The notes below the pieces were generated by a model. The model was not told the DNA's origin and searched no databases. It saw nothing but the letters and a program-made list of their open reading frames with translations. Position numbers and translations under genes: made by a program. From NCBI GenBank assembly GCA_024696945.1, contig JAILGF010000034.1:1-60552 (forward strand): a stretch of DNA of 60,552 nucleotides. The letters are read 5' to 3'. This document shows, in pieces, positions 49,974 to 58,964 of the stretch. Origin of the DNA: Lachnospiraceae bacterium (GTDB lineage Bacteria; Bacillota; Clostridia; Lachnospirales; Lachnospiraceae). The stretch's first letter is position 1. Every line of letters starts with the position of its first letter.

Positions 49974-51836
49974 ATGTCTTTGTTTGGAAGTTTGACGGTC
50001 GGAACATCCGGTCTTAAAGTAAGTCAATATGGAATGAATGTAGTTGCGCACAATCTTGCCAACGTTGATACGGAGGGATATGTAAGGCAGCAGACAGTCT
50101 TGGAGACTGCCACTGTCCAGAATATCGGGGGGAACTCCGTTTCAACGTTCCAGGTGGGCCTTGGAGTAAATCCCGAGGCGGTAAGACAGGTGCGCGACTT
50201 TTTTCTTGATAAAGCATACAGGACTGAGGTAGGAAGAGAGGCTTATTATGAATCTCAAGCCGCAGCCGTTGACGAGATAGAGGAATTATTCGGAGAAATC
50301 CAGGGAGTTGCTTTCAGGGATTCGCTCTCAGACCTCTGGGTATCGATGCAGGAGCTCTCAAAGGAACCCGACAGCCGTGTTACTCAGGCTACGTTTATTG
50401 AAAGCGGAGTCAGCTTCCTTGAGAGAGCCAATGAAATATATAATCAGTTAAAAACCTATCAGCACGATCTGAATACAAAGATAAAGGATCAGATAAACCG
50501 TATAAATGAGATAGGAAGCGGCATAAAAGAATTAAACATAAAGATTTCCAGACTCGAAGCAGACGGACGTGAGAACGCAAACGATCTCCGCGATGAGAGA
50601 AATAATCTCCTTGATGAGCTCTCGGGAATAGTTAAGACCGATTACAGAGAACTGGAAAACGGAATGGTGGTCGTATCGGTTGAGGATACTCAATTTGTTA
50701 CGGAGGATAATTATTTTAAGATGGGCTCAATGACCGTGGCCGAATACAGGGCGGCTCACGGTATAAACGAACCTCTTGATGAAGCATCGGATATCCTGAT
50801 CGCGGTATGGCCGCATATGGGTGATAAGGATGTGTATGATTTTTCACAGCTTCCGAGTTCAACTGCAAATACCGACATAGGAGGTTTGAAAGGAGCCATC
50901 CAGGCAAGAGGTGACAGGATAGGAAAATATACGGACATCCCGGTCGAACCCCAGATGCCTAAACGTGAGGATTTTGCTACTGACGCAGAGTTTACCGCAG
51001 CGATGGTGGATTACAACAAGGCAAAGGATGATTACGCATTAGATACTGATATATATAACTACGGTAATAAGGATAAGCATTTTGAAGGTACGGAAGCTTC
51101 TATAATAATGAGGACGCAGGCACAGTTCGATCAGCTGATACACGGCATCATTACAATGATAAACGATGCGCTCTGTCCGAATATAGAACTGGATGCGAAC
51201 ACTTCATATACCCTTGCCGACGGAAGCACCCTGACACTTCAAAAGGGGACCAAGATACTAGATCCCGATGCACCTATCGGACTTGATAAGAATTCAACCG
51301 TGGGAACAGAATTCTTCTCTAGAAAAACGGTTGACAGATATCAGGAATATACATTAAGCGATAACAGCGTTCTGAGAGTTTATAACGAGGAAGACCCTGA
51401 CGACAACTATACTCTCTATACTTTGGGAGAAGTTGAAGTAAACTTGGACCTTCTTTCGGACAAATCAAGACTTCCTATTCTTTCACCCAATGGAACCGGA
51501 GATTTTGATATAAAGATGGTAGAGGGTCTGATCGATAAATGGCAGGAACCGTTTGCCACACTGTCACCCAATACGCTTACAAGAAACGATGTTATGTCAT
51601 ATTACACCCAGTTTACCGGGGCTATAGCAACAAAGGGTGATGAATATAAGACCTTGGCAGATAATCAGAATGCCATGGTCGGCTCCATACAGGAAAAGAG
51701 GATCGGAGTTCACGGAGTATCCTCCGATGAGGAGCTTACATATCTGATAAAATTCCAGCACGCATACAATGCATCGGCGAGATATATCAACGTAATAGAC
51801 GAGATGCTGGAGCATGTAATAGAGAGGCTGGGTTAA
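49974..51836 (+). CDS. flgK: hook-associated protein FlgK (first copy)
   Basis: 620 aa first hook-filament junction protein. The N-terminal rod motif reads MNVVAHNLANVDTEGYVRQ, and the C-terminal motif is GVSSDEELTYLIKFQHAYNASARYINVIDEML, both conserved in FlgK. A long variable middle (about 240-540) forms the exposed domain. GCGGAGGT precedes ATG 49974, 20 bp after flgN. A second FlgK-type gene follows 24 bp later with a different middle; the two are clearly divergent, so both may be used in the junction. Confidence 0.92.
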   Translation: MSLFGSLTVGTSGLKVSQYGMNVVAHNLANVDTEGYVRQQTVLETATVQNIGGNSVSTFQVGLGVNPEAVRQVRDFFLDKAYRTEVGREAYYESQAAAVDEIEELFGEIQGVAFRDSLSDLWVSMQELSKEPDSRVTQATFIESGVSFLERANEIYNQLKTYQHDLNTKIKDQINRINEIGSGIKELNIKISRLEADGRENANDLRDERNNLLDELSGIVKTDYRELENGMVVVSVEDTQFVTEDNYFKMGSMTVAEYRAAHGINEPLDEASDILIAVWPHMGDKDVYDFSQLPSSTANTDIGGLKGAIQARGDRIGKYTDIPVEPQMPKREDFATDAEFTAAMVDYNKAKDDYALDTDIYNYGNKDKHFEGTEASIIMRTQAQFDQLIHGIITMINDALCPNIELDANTSYTLADGSTLTLQKGTKILDPDAPIGLDKNSTVGTEFFSRKTVDRYQEYTLSDNSVLRVYNEEDPDDNYTLYTLGEVEVNLDLLSDKSRLPILSPNGTGDFDIKMVEGLIDKWQEPFATLSPNTLTRNDVMSYYTQFTGAIATKGDEYKTLADNQNAMVGSIQEKRIGVHGVSSDEELTYLIKFQHAYNASARYINVIDEMLEHVIERLG

Positions 51837-51860
51837 GGCTTTTAATGGGAGGTATACATT

Positions 51861-53705
51861 ATGGCTAATACATTTTTCGGGCTGACCATAGGAAGCACCG
51901 GACTTTACGGTGCAAACCTCGGTATCAATACTACGGCACATAATATTACCAATGCCGAAACTGAAGGCTATACCCGTCAGGTACTTAAAACAAGAGCGGA
52001 TTCGCCTCTTAAGGCCAACAGTAACTACGGTATGATCGGTACAGGTGTATCCGTTTACAGCGTGGAGCAGGTCAGAGACCAGTATTATGACGATAAATTC
52101 AGAAGCAACAATACGGTTGCCGGATATTATGAAGGACAGCAGTACTATATGGATTCTCTGGAGAGTTATTTCAATGAGATTCAGCTTGAAGGCTTCAATT
52201 CAAATTTCAACCGTATGAATGATGCTCTTCAGGAGCTTGCGAAGGATCCTTCAAATCTGGCCGTTAGGACACAGGCTAACAGCTACGCCCAGAACTTCTG
52301 CGATTATATCAATGCGACAGCCATCAGTCTTGAACAGCTGCAGGAGAGCACGAATTTTGAAGTAAAGACCATGGCCGATCAGATCAATTCATATGCGGTC
52401 CAGATTGCAGGTCTTACCAAGCAGATCAACACTTTGGAGATAAGCGGCGGAACCGCAAACGATCTTCGCGACCAGAGAAATCTTCTTGTGGATGGACTTT
52501 CGAATATCTGCAAGATTACCGTAAACGAAAGAGTTGTTGGTGTGGATGAGGTAGGTGTTACGGAATATACCGTAAAGATCGGCAACGCATTATTGGTTGA
52601 TACATTTAATGCCAACGAACTTAGGTCGGTTCCCAGGGAAGAAAAGATCAACCAGTCTGACATCGATGGCCTGTATGAGCTTGAATGGAAGGACGGTCAG
52701 CGTTTTGACGGACTTCATTGTGGCGGAAGGATGCAGTCCCTTTATGAGATGCGTGACGGAAACAGTGAGCAGAATTTTAGAAGTGCTGACGGCGGATCCG
52801 GAGTCGAGGGTTCAAAAACCTTTACTGTAAAGAATACAAGTATAAATGATATTAATAAGCTGCATATCGCCGAGAGCGGAACGATAGTGATCGGAGATAA
52901 GGAGTATACATATAACGGATTCAAGGCAACTAAAGGTGCTGACGGAAATCTTGAGTATGAATTTGCGTTGGATCAGGAGCTGGTAAGAAATTGTGGTCCT
53001 AAGGATGATGTAAGGATTGGTCAGAGTATCTCTTTTAAGGGAATCCCTTATTATATGGCCCAGATGGATGAATTTGCCCGTACTTATGCGGAAAAGTTCA
53101 ATACGATACATAATTCGGGACAGGACCTTGACGGAAATCCCGCACTTGACTATTTCAACGGAAAAACTAAGACCCAAGGCGATAATTATACATTGATAGA
53201 AAATGCAACAGAAGTTTCGAGCAGAACGGGTGAGTATGCTCCAACGACAGCAGGAGATCTGAACGCATCGTACTACCAGATGACTGCCAGGAATTTCTCG
53301 GTGACTAAAGAGATATATGATAATCCGAGAAAGCTTGCGACAACAGAGCTTGATGCGACCGGTCCGGGAAACGGCAAGGCAAACGCAGCTAAGAACGATC
53401 TGGTTCTTAAATATATTGAACTTTCGGATGATAAGGATATGTTCATGCAGGGTACTCCGCAGGGTTTCCTTCAGTCACTTATAGCAGAGCTCGGAGTTGA
53501 TACCCACAAGTCTCAGAACTTCAACAAGAGCCAGCAGAACATCATCTCAGCCATCCAAAACCAGAGGCTCTCTGTTTCGGGTGTCGATATGGATGAAGAA
53601 GCAATGAACCTTATCCGTTACCAGAACTCATACAACCTCGCCGCAAAGGTTATCAGTACCATGAACGAGATGTATGACAAATTAATAAACTATATGGGGG
53701 CATAA
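51861..53705 (+). CDS. flgK: hook-associated protein FlgK (second copy)
   Basis: 614 aa FlgK paralogue. The N-terminus is GINTTAHNITNAETEGYTRQVLKTRAD and the C-terminus SVSGVDMDEEAMNLIRYQNSYNLAAKVISTMNEMYDKLI, closer to the classical FlgK end than the first copy. It shares only the rod regions with the gene before it. GGGAGGT precedes ATG 51861. Tandem flgK genes are known in motile Lachnospiraceae. The division of labour is unknown; one may form an extra junction layer. Confidence 0.9.
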   Translation: MANTFFGLTIGSTGLYGANLGINTTAHNITNAETEGYTRQVLKTRADSPLKANSNYGMIGTGVSVYSVEQVRDQYYDDKFRSNNTVAGYYEGQQYYMDSLESYFNEIQLEGFNSNFNRMNDALQELAKDPSNLAVRTQANSYAQNFCDYINATAISLEQLQESTNFEVKTMADQINSYAVQIAGLTKQINTLEISGGTANDLRDQRNLLVDGLSNICKITVNERVVGVDEVGVTEYTVKIGNALLVDTFNANELRSVPREEKINQSDIDGLYELEWKDGQRFDGLHCGGRMQSLYEMRDGNSEQNFRSADGGSGVEGSKTFTVKNTSINDINKLHIAESGTIVIGDKEYTYNGFKATKGADGNLEYEFALDQELVRNCGPKDDVRIGQSISFKGIPYYMAQMDEFARTYAEKFNTIHNSGQDLDGNPALDYFNGKTKTQGDNYTLIENATEVSSRTGEYAPTTAGDLNASYYQMTARNFSVTKEIYDNPRKLATTELDATGPGNGKANAAKNDLVLKYIELSDDKDMFMQGTPQGFLQSLIAELGVDTHKSQNFNKSQQNIISAIQNQRLSVSGVDMDEEAMNLIRYQNSYNLAAKVISTMNEMYDKLINYMGA

Positions 53706-53708
53706 TCT

Positions 53709-55196
53709 ATGCGAATAACTAATAAAATGATGACCAACAACATGCTCCACAACATCAACGTCAACAAGAACAACATGAGCACCCTTGAGGGCAAGTATTC
53801 TTCCGGTATGGAAATCCAGAAGCCCTCGGACGACCCCATTGTTGCGGTACGTGCATTGAAGCTTCGTACCAACCTTTCGGAGCTGAACCAGTATTATAAT
53901 AAGAATATTCCCGATGCGATGTCCTGGATGGAAGTGACCGAGAGTGCATTAAAGAATACCTCTGAGATCATTACTCAGATACATACGTATTGTACGCAGG
54001 GTGCCAACGATACGCTTACGGTAGACGAGAGAAAAAGCATAGTGCAGAACCTTCAGGAATTGAAGAATCAGATATATCAGGAAGGCAATTCAAACTATGC
54101 CGGAAGATACCTGTTTACAGGCTATAAGACAAGTACCAGCCTTGTGTTTGAAAACCAGGAAACAAATTTGGAGTATAAAATTACTGAGAAGATTGAGGCA
54201 TCAAAGATAGATATTTCAAATAGGATAATAGATTCTACAATAGATTCAGAACTTGAAAGCAATATAGTGACATATAACAACAGCATTCAGTCAGGTGCCA
54301 AAGAGAGACCGACATCCCAGACGGTATATCGTATAAGACTTGCATATGGTAAGCTTGAGGATAAGGATATAACTATCAAGGTTGGAGGGAGTACAATTGT
54401 TCCCGAAAGATTGACTTCGGGCGAAACAGATTCGAAAAAGCTTGAACCGTATAATCCCAAACCGGGCACTATTAATTACCTTACCGATACCGGTGAGATC
54501 ATCATGAGTGAGGATGTTTATAACGCTTATCGTAATTCGGATTTTGAGATAGAGTATTATAAGGACACGTTTGAAAAGAATGAACTGAGACCGGAGCATT
54601 ATTTTGACTGTACTTCAACAAACAAATCAAACGGAGAAGAAGTTACTTATACAAAAGAAGAACAGGAAATAACCTATGAGGTTAATTTCAACCAGCGTAT
54701 TGCCATAAATGTTCAGGCAAAGGACGCTTTCAGACCATCTCTTGGCAGGGCAATAGATGATATAGTAAAGGCTATTTCCGATGTAGATGCAGTTAAAGAA
54801 AAAATAAAGAAGGTTGACAAGCTGTTGGAAGATCCGCTTATCACGGAAGCAGAGAAAACTGCTGCAACAGAAATGAAGGGTGTTCTGAACAGCGAACTTT
54901 CACTTAAGGATTCACTGATGCGTAAAGCCTACGAAAAGTGCCTTTCAGCCATGGATGCTGAGGAGGATGTGGTTAATGCAGCTACCAGCAGTATAGGAAC
55001 ACGTTACAACCGTCTTGAGCTTACACAGGATAGATTAAGCACACAGCAGGTAGAATTTACGGACCTTCTGTCGCAGAACGAGGATGCGGATCTTGTAGAT
55101 ACCATAGTAAACTACAACGCAGCGAACACTGTATACAACGCATCGCTTCAAGCTGCAGGCAAGGTAGTAAAGAATACGCTTCTTGATTTCATCTGA
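53709..55196 (+). CDS. flgL: hook-associated protein FlgL, enlarged
   Basis: 495 aa third junction protein, starting MRITNKMMTNNMLHNINVNKNNMSTLEGKYSSGMEIQKPSDDPIVAVRALKL-like (residues 1-52), the flagellin-type N-terminal helix, and ending SSIGTRYNRLELTQDRLSTQQVEF...NTVYNASLQAAGKV. Most FlgL proteins have about 300 residues; here a middle section of roughly 180 residues (about 150-340) is added and would project from the junction. The start is ATG 53709, 3 bp after flgK. It ends the flgM operon; a new sigma-A promoter follows. Confidence 0.92.
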   Translation: MRITNKMMTNNMLHNINVNKNNMSTLEGKYSSGMEIQKPSDDPIVAVRALKLRTNLSELNQYYNKNIPDAMSWMEVTESALKNTSEIITQIHTYCTQGANDTLTVDERKSIVQNLQELKNQIYQEGNSNYAGRYLFTGYKTSTSLVFENQETNLEYKITEKIEASKIDISNRIIDSTIDSELESNIVTYNNSIQSGAKERPTSQTVYRIRLAYGKLEDKDITIKVGGSTIVPERLTSGETDSKKLEPYNPKPGTINYLTDTGEIIMSEDVYNAYRNSDFEIEYYKDTFEKNELRPEHYFDCTSTNKSNGEEVTYTKEEQEITYEVNFNQRIAINVQAKDAFRPSLGRAIDDIVKAISDVDAVKEKIKKVDKLLEDPLITEAEKTAATEMKGVLNSELSLKDSLMRKAYEKCLSAMDAEEDVVNAATSSIGTRYNRLELTQDRLSTQQVEFTDLLSQNEDADLVDTIVNYNAANTVYNASLQAAGKVVKNTLLDFI

Positions 55197-55221
55197 TCAT
55201 GATGAAATATTCAGAAAATAG

Positions 55222-55250
55222 TTGATTTTTAGGTGAATATGTTGTATAAT
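55222..55250 (+). promoter_or_regulatory. sigma-A promoter of fliW-csrA
   Basis: TTGATT (55222-55227), 17 bp, TATAAT (55245-55250), 45 bp before the fliW ATG. The checkpoint genes thus seem to have a sigma-A promoter within the sigma-28 block. Confidence 0.75.
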
Positions 55251-55294
55251 AGCCCAAAGGGTTTATAAAAATATTTTGCAGGAGGATGTACACT

Positions 55295-55768
55295 ATGAAT
55301 GTAAAGACAAGACATTTTGGGGATGTTGAGGTTGAGGACAGCAAGATTATCACGATGGATAACGGATTGTTCGGATTTGAGAATTATAAGAAGTATGTGC
55401 TTCTTTATGATTCTAGTACCGATGAGATCCCTAATATCCAGTGGCTCCAGAGCGTTGATGAAGAGCTTCTTGCACTGCCCGTTATGATCCCTACCACGAT
55501 CGTTGGCGAGTACAATCCGGTTGTTGAGGATGAATCCTTAGAGTGCCTCGGAGCGTGGAATGAGGATGCAATCTCAATGCTGGTTACCGTTACGGTTCCC
55601 ATTGATGTCAAGAATATGTCTATCAACCTTAAGGCTCCTATCCTTATTAATACGGAAACCATGAAGGGCTGCCAGGTTATAGCAGAAAATCCGGAATACG
55701 AAGTTAAGTTTAAGATCCACGACCTGCTTGAACAGGCCAGAGCTAAGAAGGAAGCAGAAGGCAAATAA
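55295..55768 (+). CDS. fliW: flagellar assembly factor FliW
   Basis: 157 aa from ATG 55295, with AGGAGG nine bases upstream; the ATG at 55286 touches that ribosome binding site and is unlikely. FliW binds either flagellin or CsrA, freeing CsrA when flagellin is short. Family motifs are VKTRHFGDVEVEDSKIITMDNGLFGFENYKKYVLL, LQSVDEELLALPV, and the C-terminal INLKAPILINTETMKGCQVIA. It stands just before csrA, the classic Firmicute order. The AGGAGGATGT sequence at its start resembles a CsrA site. Confidence 0.95.
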   Translation: MNVKTRHFGDVEVEDSKIITMDNGLFGFENYKKYVLLYDSSTDEIPNIQWLQSVDEELLALPVMIPTTIVGEYNPVVEDESLECLGAWNEDAISMLVTVTVPIDVKNMSINLKAPILINTETMKGCQVIAENPEYEVKFKIHDLLEQARAKKEAEGK

Positions 55769-55792
55769 ATTAATGTTACAGGTTAACAATCT

Positions 55793-55817
55793 GGCAGGAT
55801 TGTGAAGCAATCCTGCC
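55793..55817 (+). other. terminator-like hairpin between fliW and csrA
   Basis: GGCAGGATTG (55793-55802) and CAATCCTGCC (55808-55817) form a perfect 10-bp stem with loop TGAAG, followed by AATTTTATA. It could reduce read-through into csrA; the T tract is weak. Confidence 0.6.
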
Positions 55818-55846
55818 AATTTTATACTAGCAGAAAGGAACGCATT

Positions 55847-56071
55847 ATGCTTGCATTATCAAGAAAAAAAGACGAGTCGATCATGCTCGGAAATGACATA
55901 GAGATAACCGTTCTGGAGATAAGAGGAGACCAGGTTAAGATAGGTGTAAAGGCGCCTAAGAACGTTGCCATCTTCAGAAAAGAAATATATGATCAGATAG
56001 AGGCAGAGAACAAGAAAGCTGCTGAGCAGAATGTCGACAGAAAGACTATAGAAAATTTATTTAATATTTGA
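55847..56071 (+). CDS. csrA: carbon storage regulator / translational repressor CsrA
   Basis: 74 aa from ATG 55847 (AGAAAGGAA upstream). CsrA binds GGA in RNA hairpin loops over ribosome binding sites and blocks translation. The sequence MLALSRKKDESIMLG, then ITVLEIRGDQVKIGVKAPKNVAIFRKEIY, matches the family, with the RNA-binding R and VAIFRKEIY strands present. The C-terminal tail is about 15 residues longer than minimal and basic/acidic. FliW is immediately upstream, and probable targets are the fliD and flagellin leaders. Confidence 0.97.
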   Translation: MLALSRKKDESIMLGNDIEITVLEIRGDQVKIGVKAPKNVAIFRKEIYDQIEAENKKAAEQNVDRKTIENLFNI

Positions 56072-56073
56072 GG

Positions 56074-56101
56074 TTAAGTATATTTACTTTTTATCCGATA
56101 A
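56074..56101 (+). promoter_or_regulatory. sigma-28 promoter of flaG-fliD
   Basis: GGTTAAGT (TTAAGT 56074-56079), 15 bp, CCGATAA (56095-56101). It leaves a leader of about 165 nt before flaG that contains four GGA triplets (56139, 56144, 56214 and in the ribosome binding site). Confidence 0.8.
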
Positions 56102-56272
56102 ATAAGATAGAGAAGAATCCCATTAGTGTATCTATGCAGGAATGGATTCGTACAGATGACGTTCATCAGGGGTAGTCCCAGGTGAGCGCATTTGGTGTCA
56201 CATGGAGGTGTAGCAGCGTAATGTGCTGTGAAGGTTATAGTATCGGTTAACCCCGAGCGAAAGGAGATAAAT

Positions 56273-56662
56273 ATGGGAATAGACGCTGTTAGTTCAACTC
56301 AATCCTACCAGCCGACACCCAATATTGATTCTTCACCGGCAGTTAAAACAGGAGCAGATACTGTTACCGTTGATGCTGTAAAGCCGGTAGGGCAGGTGCC
56401 TGAGGGTCAGATAAAAGCGGAAAATGGGAATCAGCCGTCCGATGAGGAAGTCAAGTCGGCTATTAAGGAAGCAAACAAAAGGGCGATTTTCGGACACGCA
56501 AGTGCTCAGTTCTCGTATCATGAAGCAACAAAGAGAATTTCAGTAAAGATTGTGGATAATGATACGAAGGAAATCATCCGCGAGATACCTCCGGAGAAAA
56601 CCCTTGATATGATAAGTAAGATGTGGGAACTGGCCGGACTCGTAGTTGACGAGAAACGGTAA
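56273..56662 (+). CDS. flaG: FlaG family flagellar protein
   Basis: 129 aa from ATG 56273 (AAAGGAGA upstream). The first 70 residues are polar and disordered (SSTQSYQPTPNIDSSPAV). The C-terminal domain, FGHASAQFSYHEATKRISVKIVDNDTKEIIREIPPEKTLDMISKMWELAGLVVDEKR, is the FlaG fold. FlaG influences filament length, though its mechanism is unclear. It is followed directly by fliD, the usual pairing. An in-frame extension to 56228 lacks a ribosome binding site. Confidence 0.92.
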   Translation: MGIDAVSSTQSYQPTPNIDSSPAVKTGADTVTVDAVKPVGQVPEGQIKAENGNQPSDEEVKSAIKEANKRAIFGHASAQFSYHEATKRISVKIVDNDTKEIIREIPPEKTLDMISKMWELAGLVVDEKR

Positions 56663-56664
56663 AT

Positions 56665-56724
56665 TTAGCAAGGATGCTAAGAACGGGATATGATTATTTA
56701 GATCAATCCTAATGACAAGGAGGT
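56665..56724 (+). promoter_or_regulatory. CsrA-type target hairpin plus Shine-Dalgarno in the fliD leader
   Basis: TTAGC (56665-56669) and GCTAA (56676-56680) pair around loop AAGGAT, close to the CsrA consensus ACARGGAUG. The fliD ribosome binding site CAAGGAGGT (56716-56724) gives a second GGA. The two-site layout matches the CsrA-controlled flagellin leader of B. subtilis. Confidence 0.6.
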
Positions 56725-56731
56725 AAAATAT

Positions 56732-58246
56732 ATGCCTATTAGAATGACAGGAATGGCTTCAGGTATTGATGTGGATGCTGTTGTTAAGGAACTCATGTCA
56801 GCACAGAAGCTTAAGAAAACAAATTTAGAGGGAAAGAAAGAAAAGCTTTCTTGGAAGCAGGATGCTTGGAAAGAGATGAATACTAAACTGTATTCATTTT
56901 ACACAAATTCGCTTTCAAAAATGAAAACTCAAGGTAACTATCAAGCGAGGAAAGCAACTGCGTCTGATACCTCAAAAGTTAGCGTATCAGCTACTACTGC
57001 AACTGCAGGCTCATATTCGTTAAGTGTAGAAAAACTTGCTTCAGCAGAATATGTTACAGGAGCAGATATAAAAGCAAAGGGTCTTGATTCATCATCCAAG
57101 TTGACAGATGCCGGAATGGAAGTCGGTCAGACAATAACCATTAAGACCGGAAAAAATCTGGATAAAGAGTTTACCTTTGAAGTAACTGAAGATTCGACAA
57201 TATCCGATTTTACCAGCAAGCTTAAGGAAGCAGGGCTTAATGCAAGCTTTGACGCTAAGAACGGAAGATTCTTCGTGTCAGCTAAAGACAGCGGTGAGGA
57301 CAATATGTTCACCATGGAGTCCAGTGTTTCTGGTGAGGGCGGACTTGCTGCATTAGGTCTTATGGATATTGATGAGAATCTGGCAAAGACAGGACAATCT
57401 GCAGATTCCAGCAGCCAGGTAGCTATTGTAAAGGCTCAGGACGCTAGGATAAAGCTTAACGGGGCAGTTATTGAATCTGGTTCAAATACCATTAATGCGA
57501 ATGGTATGAAGCTTGATCTTTTAGGAACTACTAAAGAAGGTGAAGAGATTAAAATCTCTGTTACCAAGGATTCACAGTCGGTATATGACAAGGTAAAAGA
57601 CTTTGTTAAGGGCTACAACGAATTGATGGAAGAGATGTACACCAAGTACAATGCAGCTTCTGCAAGTAAATATGCGATGCTTACCAGTGAACAGAAAGAA
57701 GCTATGTCTGAAGAAGAAGTTAAACTTTGGGAAGGCAAGATAAAGAATTCACTTCTTCGTCGTGACGATACACTGAATGACTTGATGCAGACATTCAGAT
57801 CTGCTATGCAGGAAACCTTTGAGATAAATGGTGAAAAATTCTCTTTATCAAGTTTCGGTATAGTCACAGGGGATTACAGAGAGCATGGTAAATTGCATAT
57901 TGAAGGTAATGAAGATGATGCAGAGTATGCTACTAAGACCAATAAGCTTATGCAGATGTTGGAAGAGGACCCTGAAAAAGTTGGCGAAGCTCTATCCGGT
58001 ATCATGTCAAAATTTTATGACAAGATGTTTGATAAGATGGGAACCACAAAGCTTTCGAGTGCATTGACATTTTACAATGACAAGCAGATGAAAACAGAGA
58101 GTGATAACTATGAAAAGCAGATAAAGAATTGGGAGACAAAACTTACAGATATCGAAAACAAGTATTACAAGCAATTCTCTGCGATGGAGAAAATGATGTC
58201 TGAGCTTCAGAATAAACAGAGCCAGTTGGCAGGTTTCTTTGGCTGA
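56732..58246 (+). CDS. fliD: filament cap protein FliD
   Basis: 504 aa cap protein (HAP2) that folds flagellin at the filament tip. N-terminus MPIRMTGMASGIDVDAVVKELMSAQKLKKTNLEGKK; the two FliD halves are recognisable, with SVSATTATAGSYSLSVEKLASAEYV and the C-terminal NDKQMKTESDNYEKQIKNWETKLTDIENKYYKQFSAMEKMMSELQNKQSQL coiled coil. ACAAGGAGGT precedes the ATG. It is in one transcript with flaG and ends at a strong terminator. A probable CsrA hairpin lies in the 69-bp gap before it. Confidence 0.95.
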   Translation: MPIRMTGMASGIDVDAVVKELMSAQKLKKTNLEGKKEKLSWKQDAWKEMNTKLYSFYTNSLSKMKTQGNYQARKATASDTSKVSVSATTATAGSYSLSVEKLASAEYVTGADIKAKGLDSSSKLTDAGMEVGQTITIKTGKNLDKEFTFEVTEDSTISDFTSKLKEAGLNASFDAKNGRFFVSAKDSGEDNMFTMESSVSGEGGLAALGLMDIDENLAKTGQSADSSSQVAIVKAQDARIKLNGAVIESGSNTINANGMKLDLLGTTKEGEEIKISVTKDSQSVYDKVKDFVKGYNELMEEMYTKYNAASASKYAMLTSEQKEAMSEEEVKLWEGKIKNSLLRRDDTLNDLMQTFRSAMQETFEINGEKFSLSSFGIVTGDYREHGKLHIEGNEDDAEYATKTNKLMQMLEEDPEKVGEALSGIMSKFYDKMFDKMGTTKLSSALTFYNDKQMKTESDNYEKQIKNWETKLTDIENKYYKQFSAMEKMMSELQNKQSQLAGFFG

Positions 58247-58268
58247 TAATTCTAAATACATTTATGGA

Positions 58269-58299
58269 CGGAAGGAGAAATATCCTTCCGCCTTTTTTT
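58269..58299 (+). terminator. terminator of flaG-fliD
   Basis: CGGAAGGA (58269-58276) pairs with TCCTTCCG (58283-58290), loop GAAATA, followed by CCTTTTTTT. Confidence 0.9.
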
Positions 58300-58322
58300 G
58301 TTAAAAAACTTCTAAATTATGG

Positions 58323-58350
58323 TTAAGTAATTACAAAACCTTTCCGATAT
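58323..58350 (+). promoter_or_regulatory. sigma-28 promoter of fliS
   Basis: GGTTAAGT (TTAAGT 58323-58328), 15 bp, CCGATAT (58344-58350). The start region TGTAGGGCAAAAG resembles those behind the flagellin promoters. Confidence 0.82.
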
Positions 58351-58410
58351 ATTCAGTGTAGGGCAAAAGAAAGAGTACAATCACTTATATAGTGAAGAAA
58401 GAGGTATGAT

Positions 58411-58842
58411 ATGACAGCAGCTATGGCAAATGTATATAAGAGTAACTCAATCCAGACAGCATCACCAGCAGAATTAACACTTATGCTCTATGACGGGGCA
58501 ATCAAATTCTGTAACATAGCACTTGGAGCTATAGAGAATAACGATGTTGCAAAGGCTCATACCAATATAGTAAAGGCAGAAAATATTATCACAGAATTTA
58601 GATCCACTCTTGATTTCAAGTATCCGGTTGCAAAGGATTTTGAAAGAGTATATGATTGGATTTACAGAAGACTTGTAGAAGCTAACATGCATAAGGATGC
58701 GGAAGTGCTTGAGGATGCGACCCGTCTTATTCGTGAGATGAGAGATACTTGGAAAGAAGTTATGAAACTTAACCGTTCCCAGGGTGATGGATCACAGATC
58801 AGATATGTCAATGGTAATTCCCAGCAGGTATCATCAATGTAA
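58411..58842 (+). CDS. fliS: flagellin export chaperone FliS
   Basis: 143 aa helical chaperone that keeps flagellin unfolded for export. NVYKSNSIQTASPAELTLMLYDGAIKFCNIAL is the family signature, followed by ENNDVAKAHTNIVKAENIITEFRSTLDFKYPVAKDFERVYDWIYRRLVEANMHKD. AAAGAGG precedes ATG 58411. It has its own sigma-28 promoter and a terminator after it. Confidence 0.95.
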   Translation: MTAAMANVYKSNSIQTASPAELTLMLYDGAIKFCNIALGAIENNDVAKAHTNIVKAENIITEFRSTLDFKYPVAKDFERVYDWIYRRLVEANMHKDAEVLEDATRLIREMRDTWKEVMKLNRSQGDGSQIRYVNGNSQQVSSM

Positions 58843-58882
58843 AAAACGTATTCCCAAAATAAAAAGATAGATGCATTGATAG

Positions 58883-58911
58883 CGCAGCTCTTTCGAGGGC
58901 TGCGTTTTGTT
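58883..58911 (+). terminator. terminator of fliS
   Basis: CGCAGCTCT (58883-58891) pairs with AGGGCTGCG (58896-58904) around loop TTCG, followed by TTTTGTT. Confidence 0.88.
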
Positions 58912-58964
58912 ACATAAGATCTTTAATATCTGCCTAGGCATTGTTTTATTCGGTTAAAAATGGT

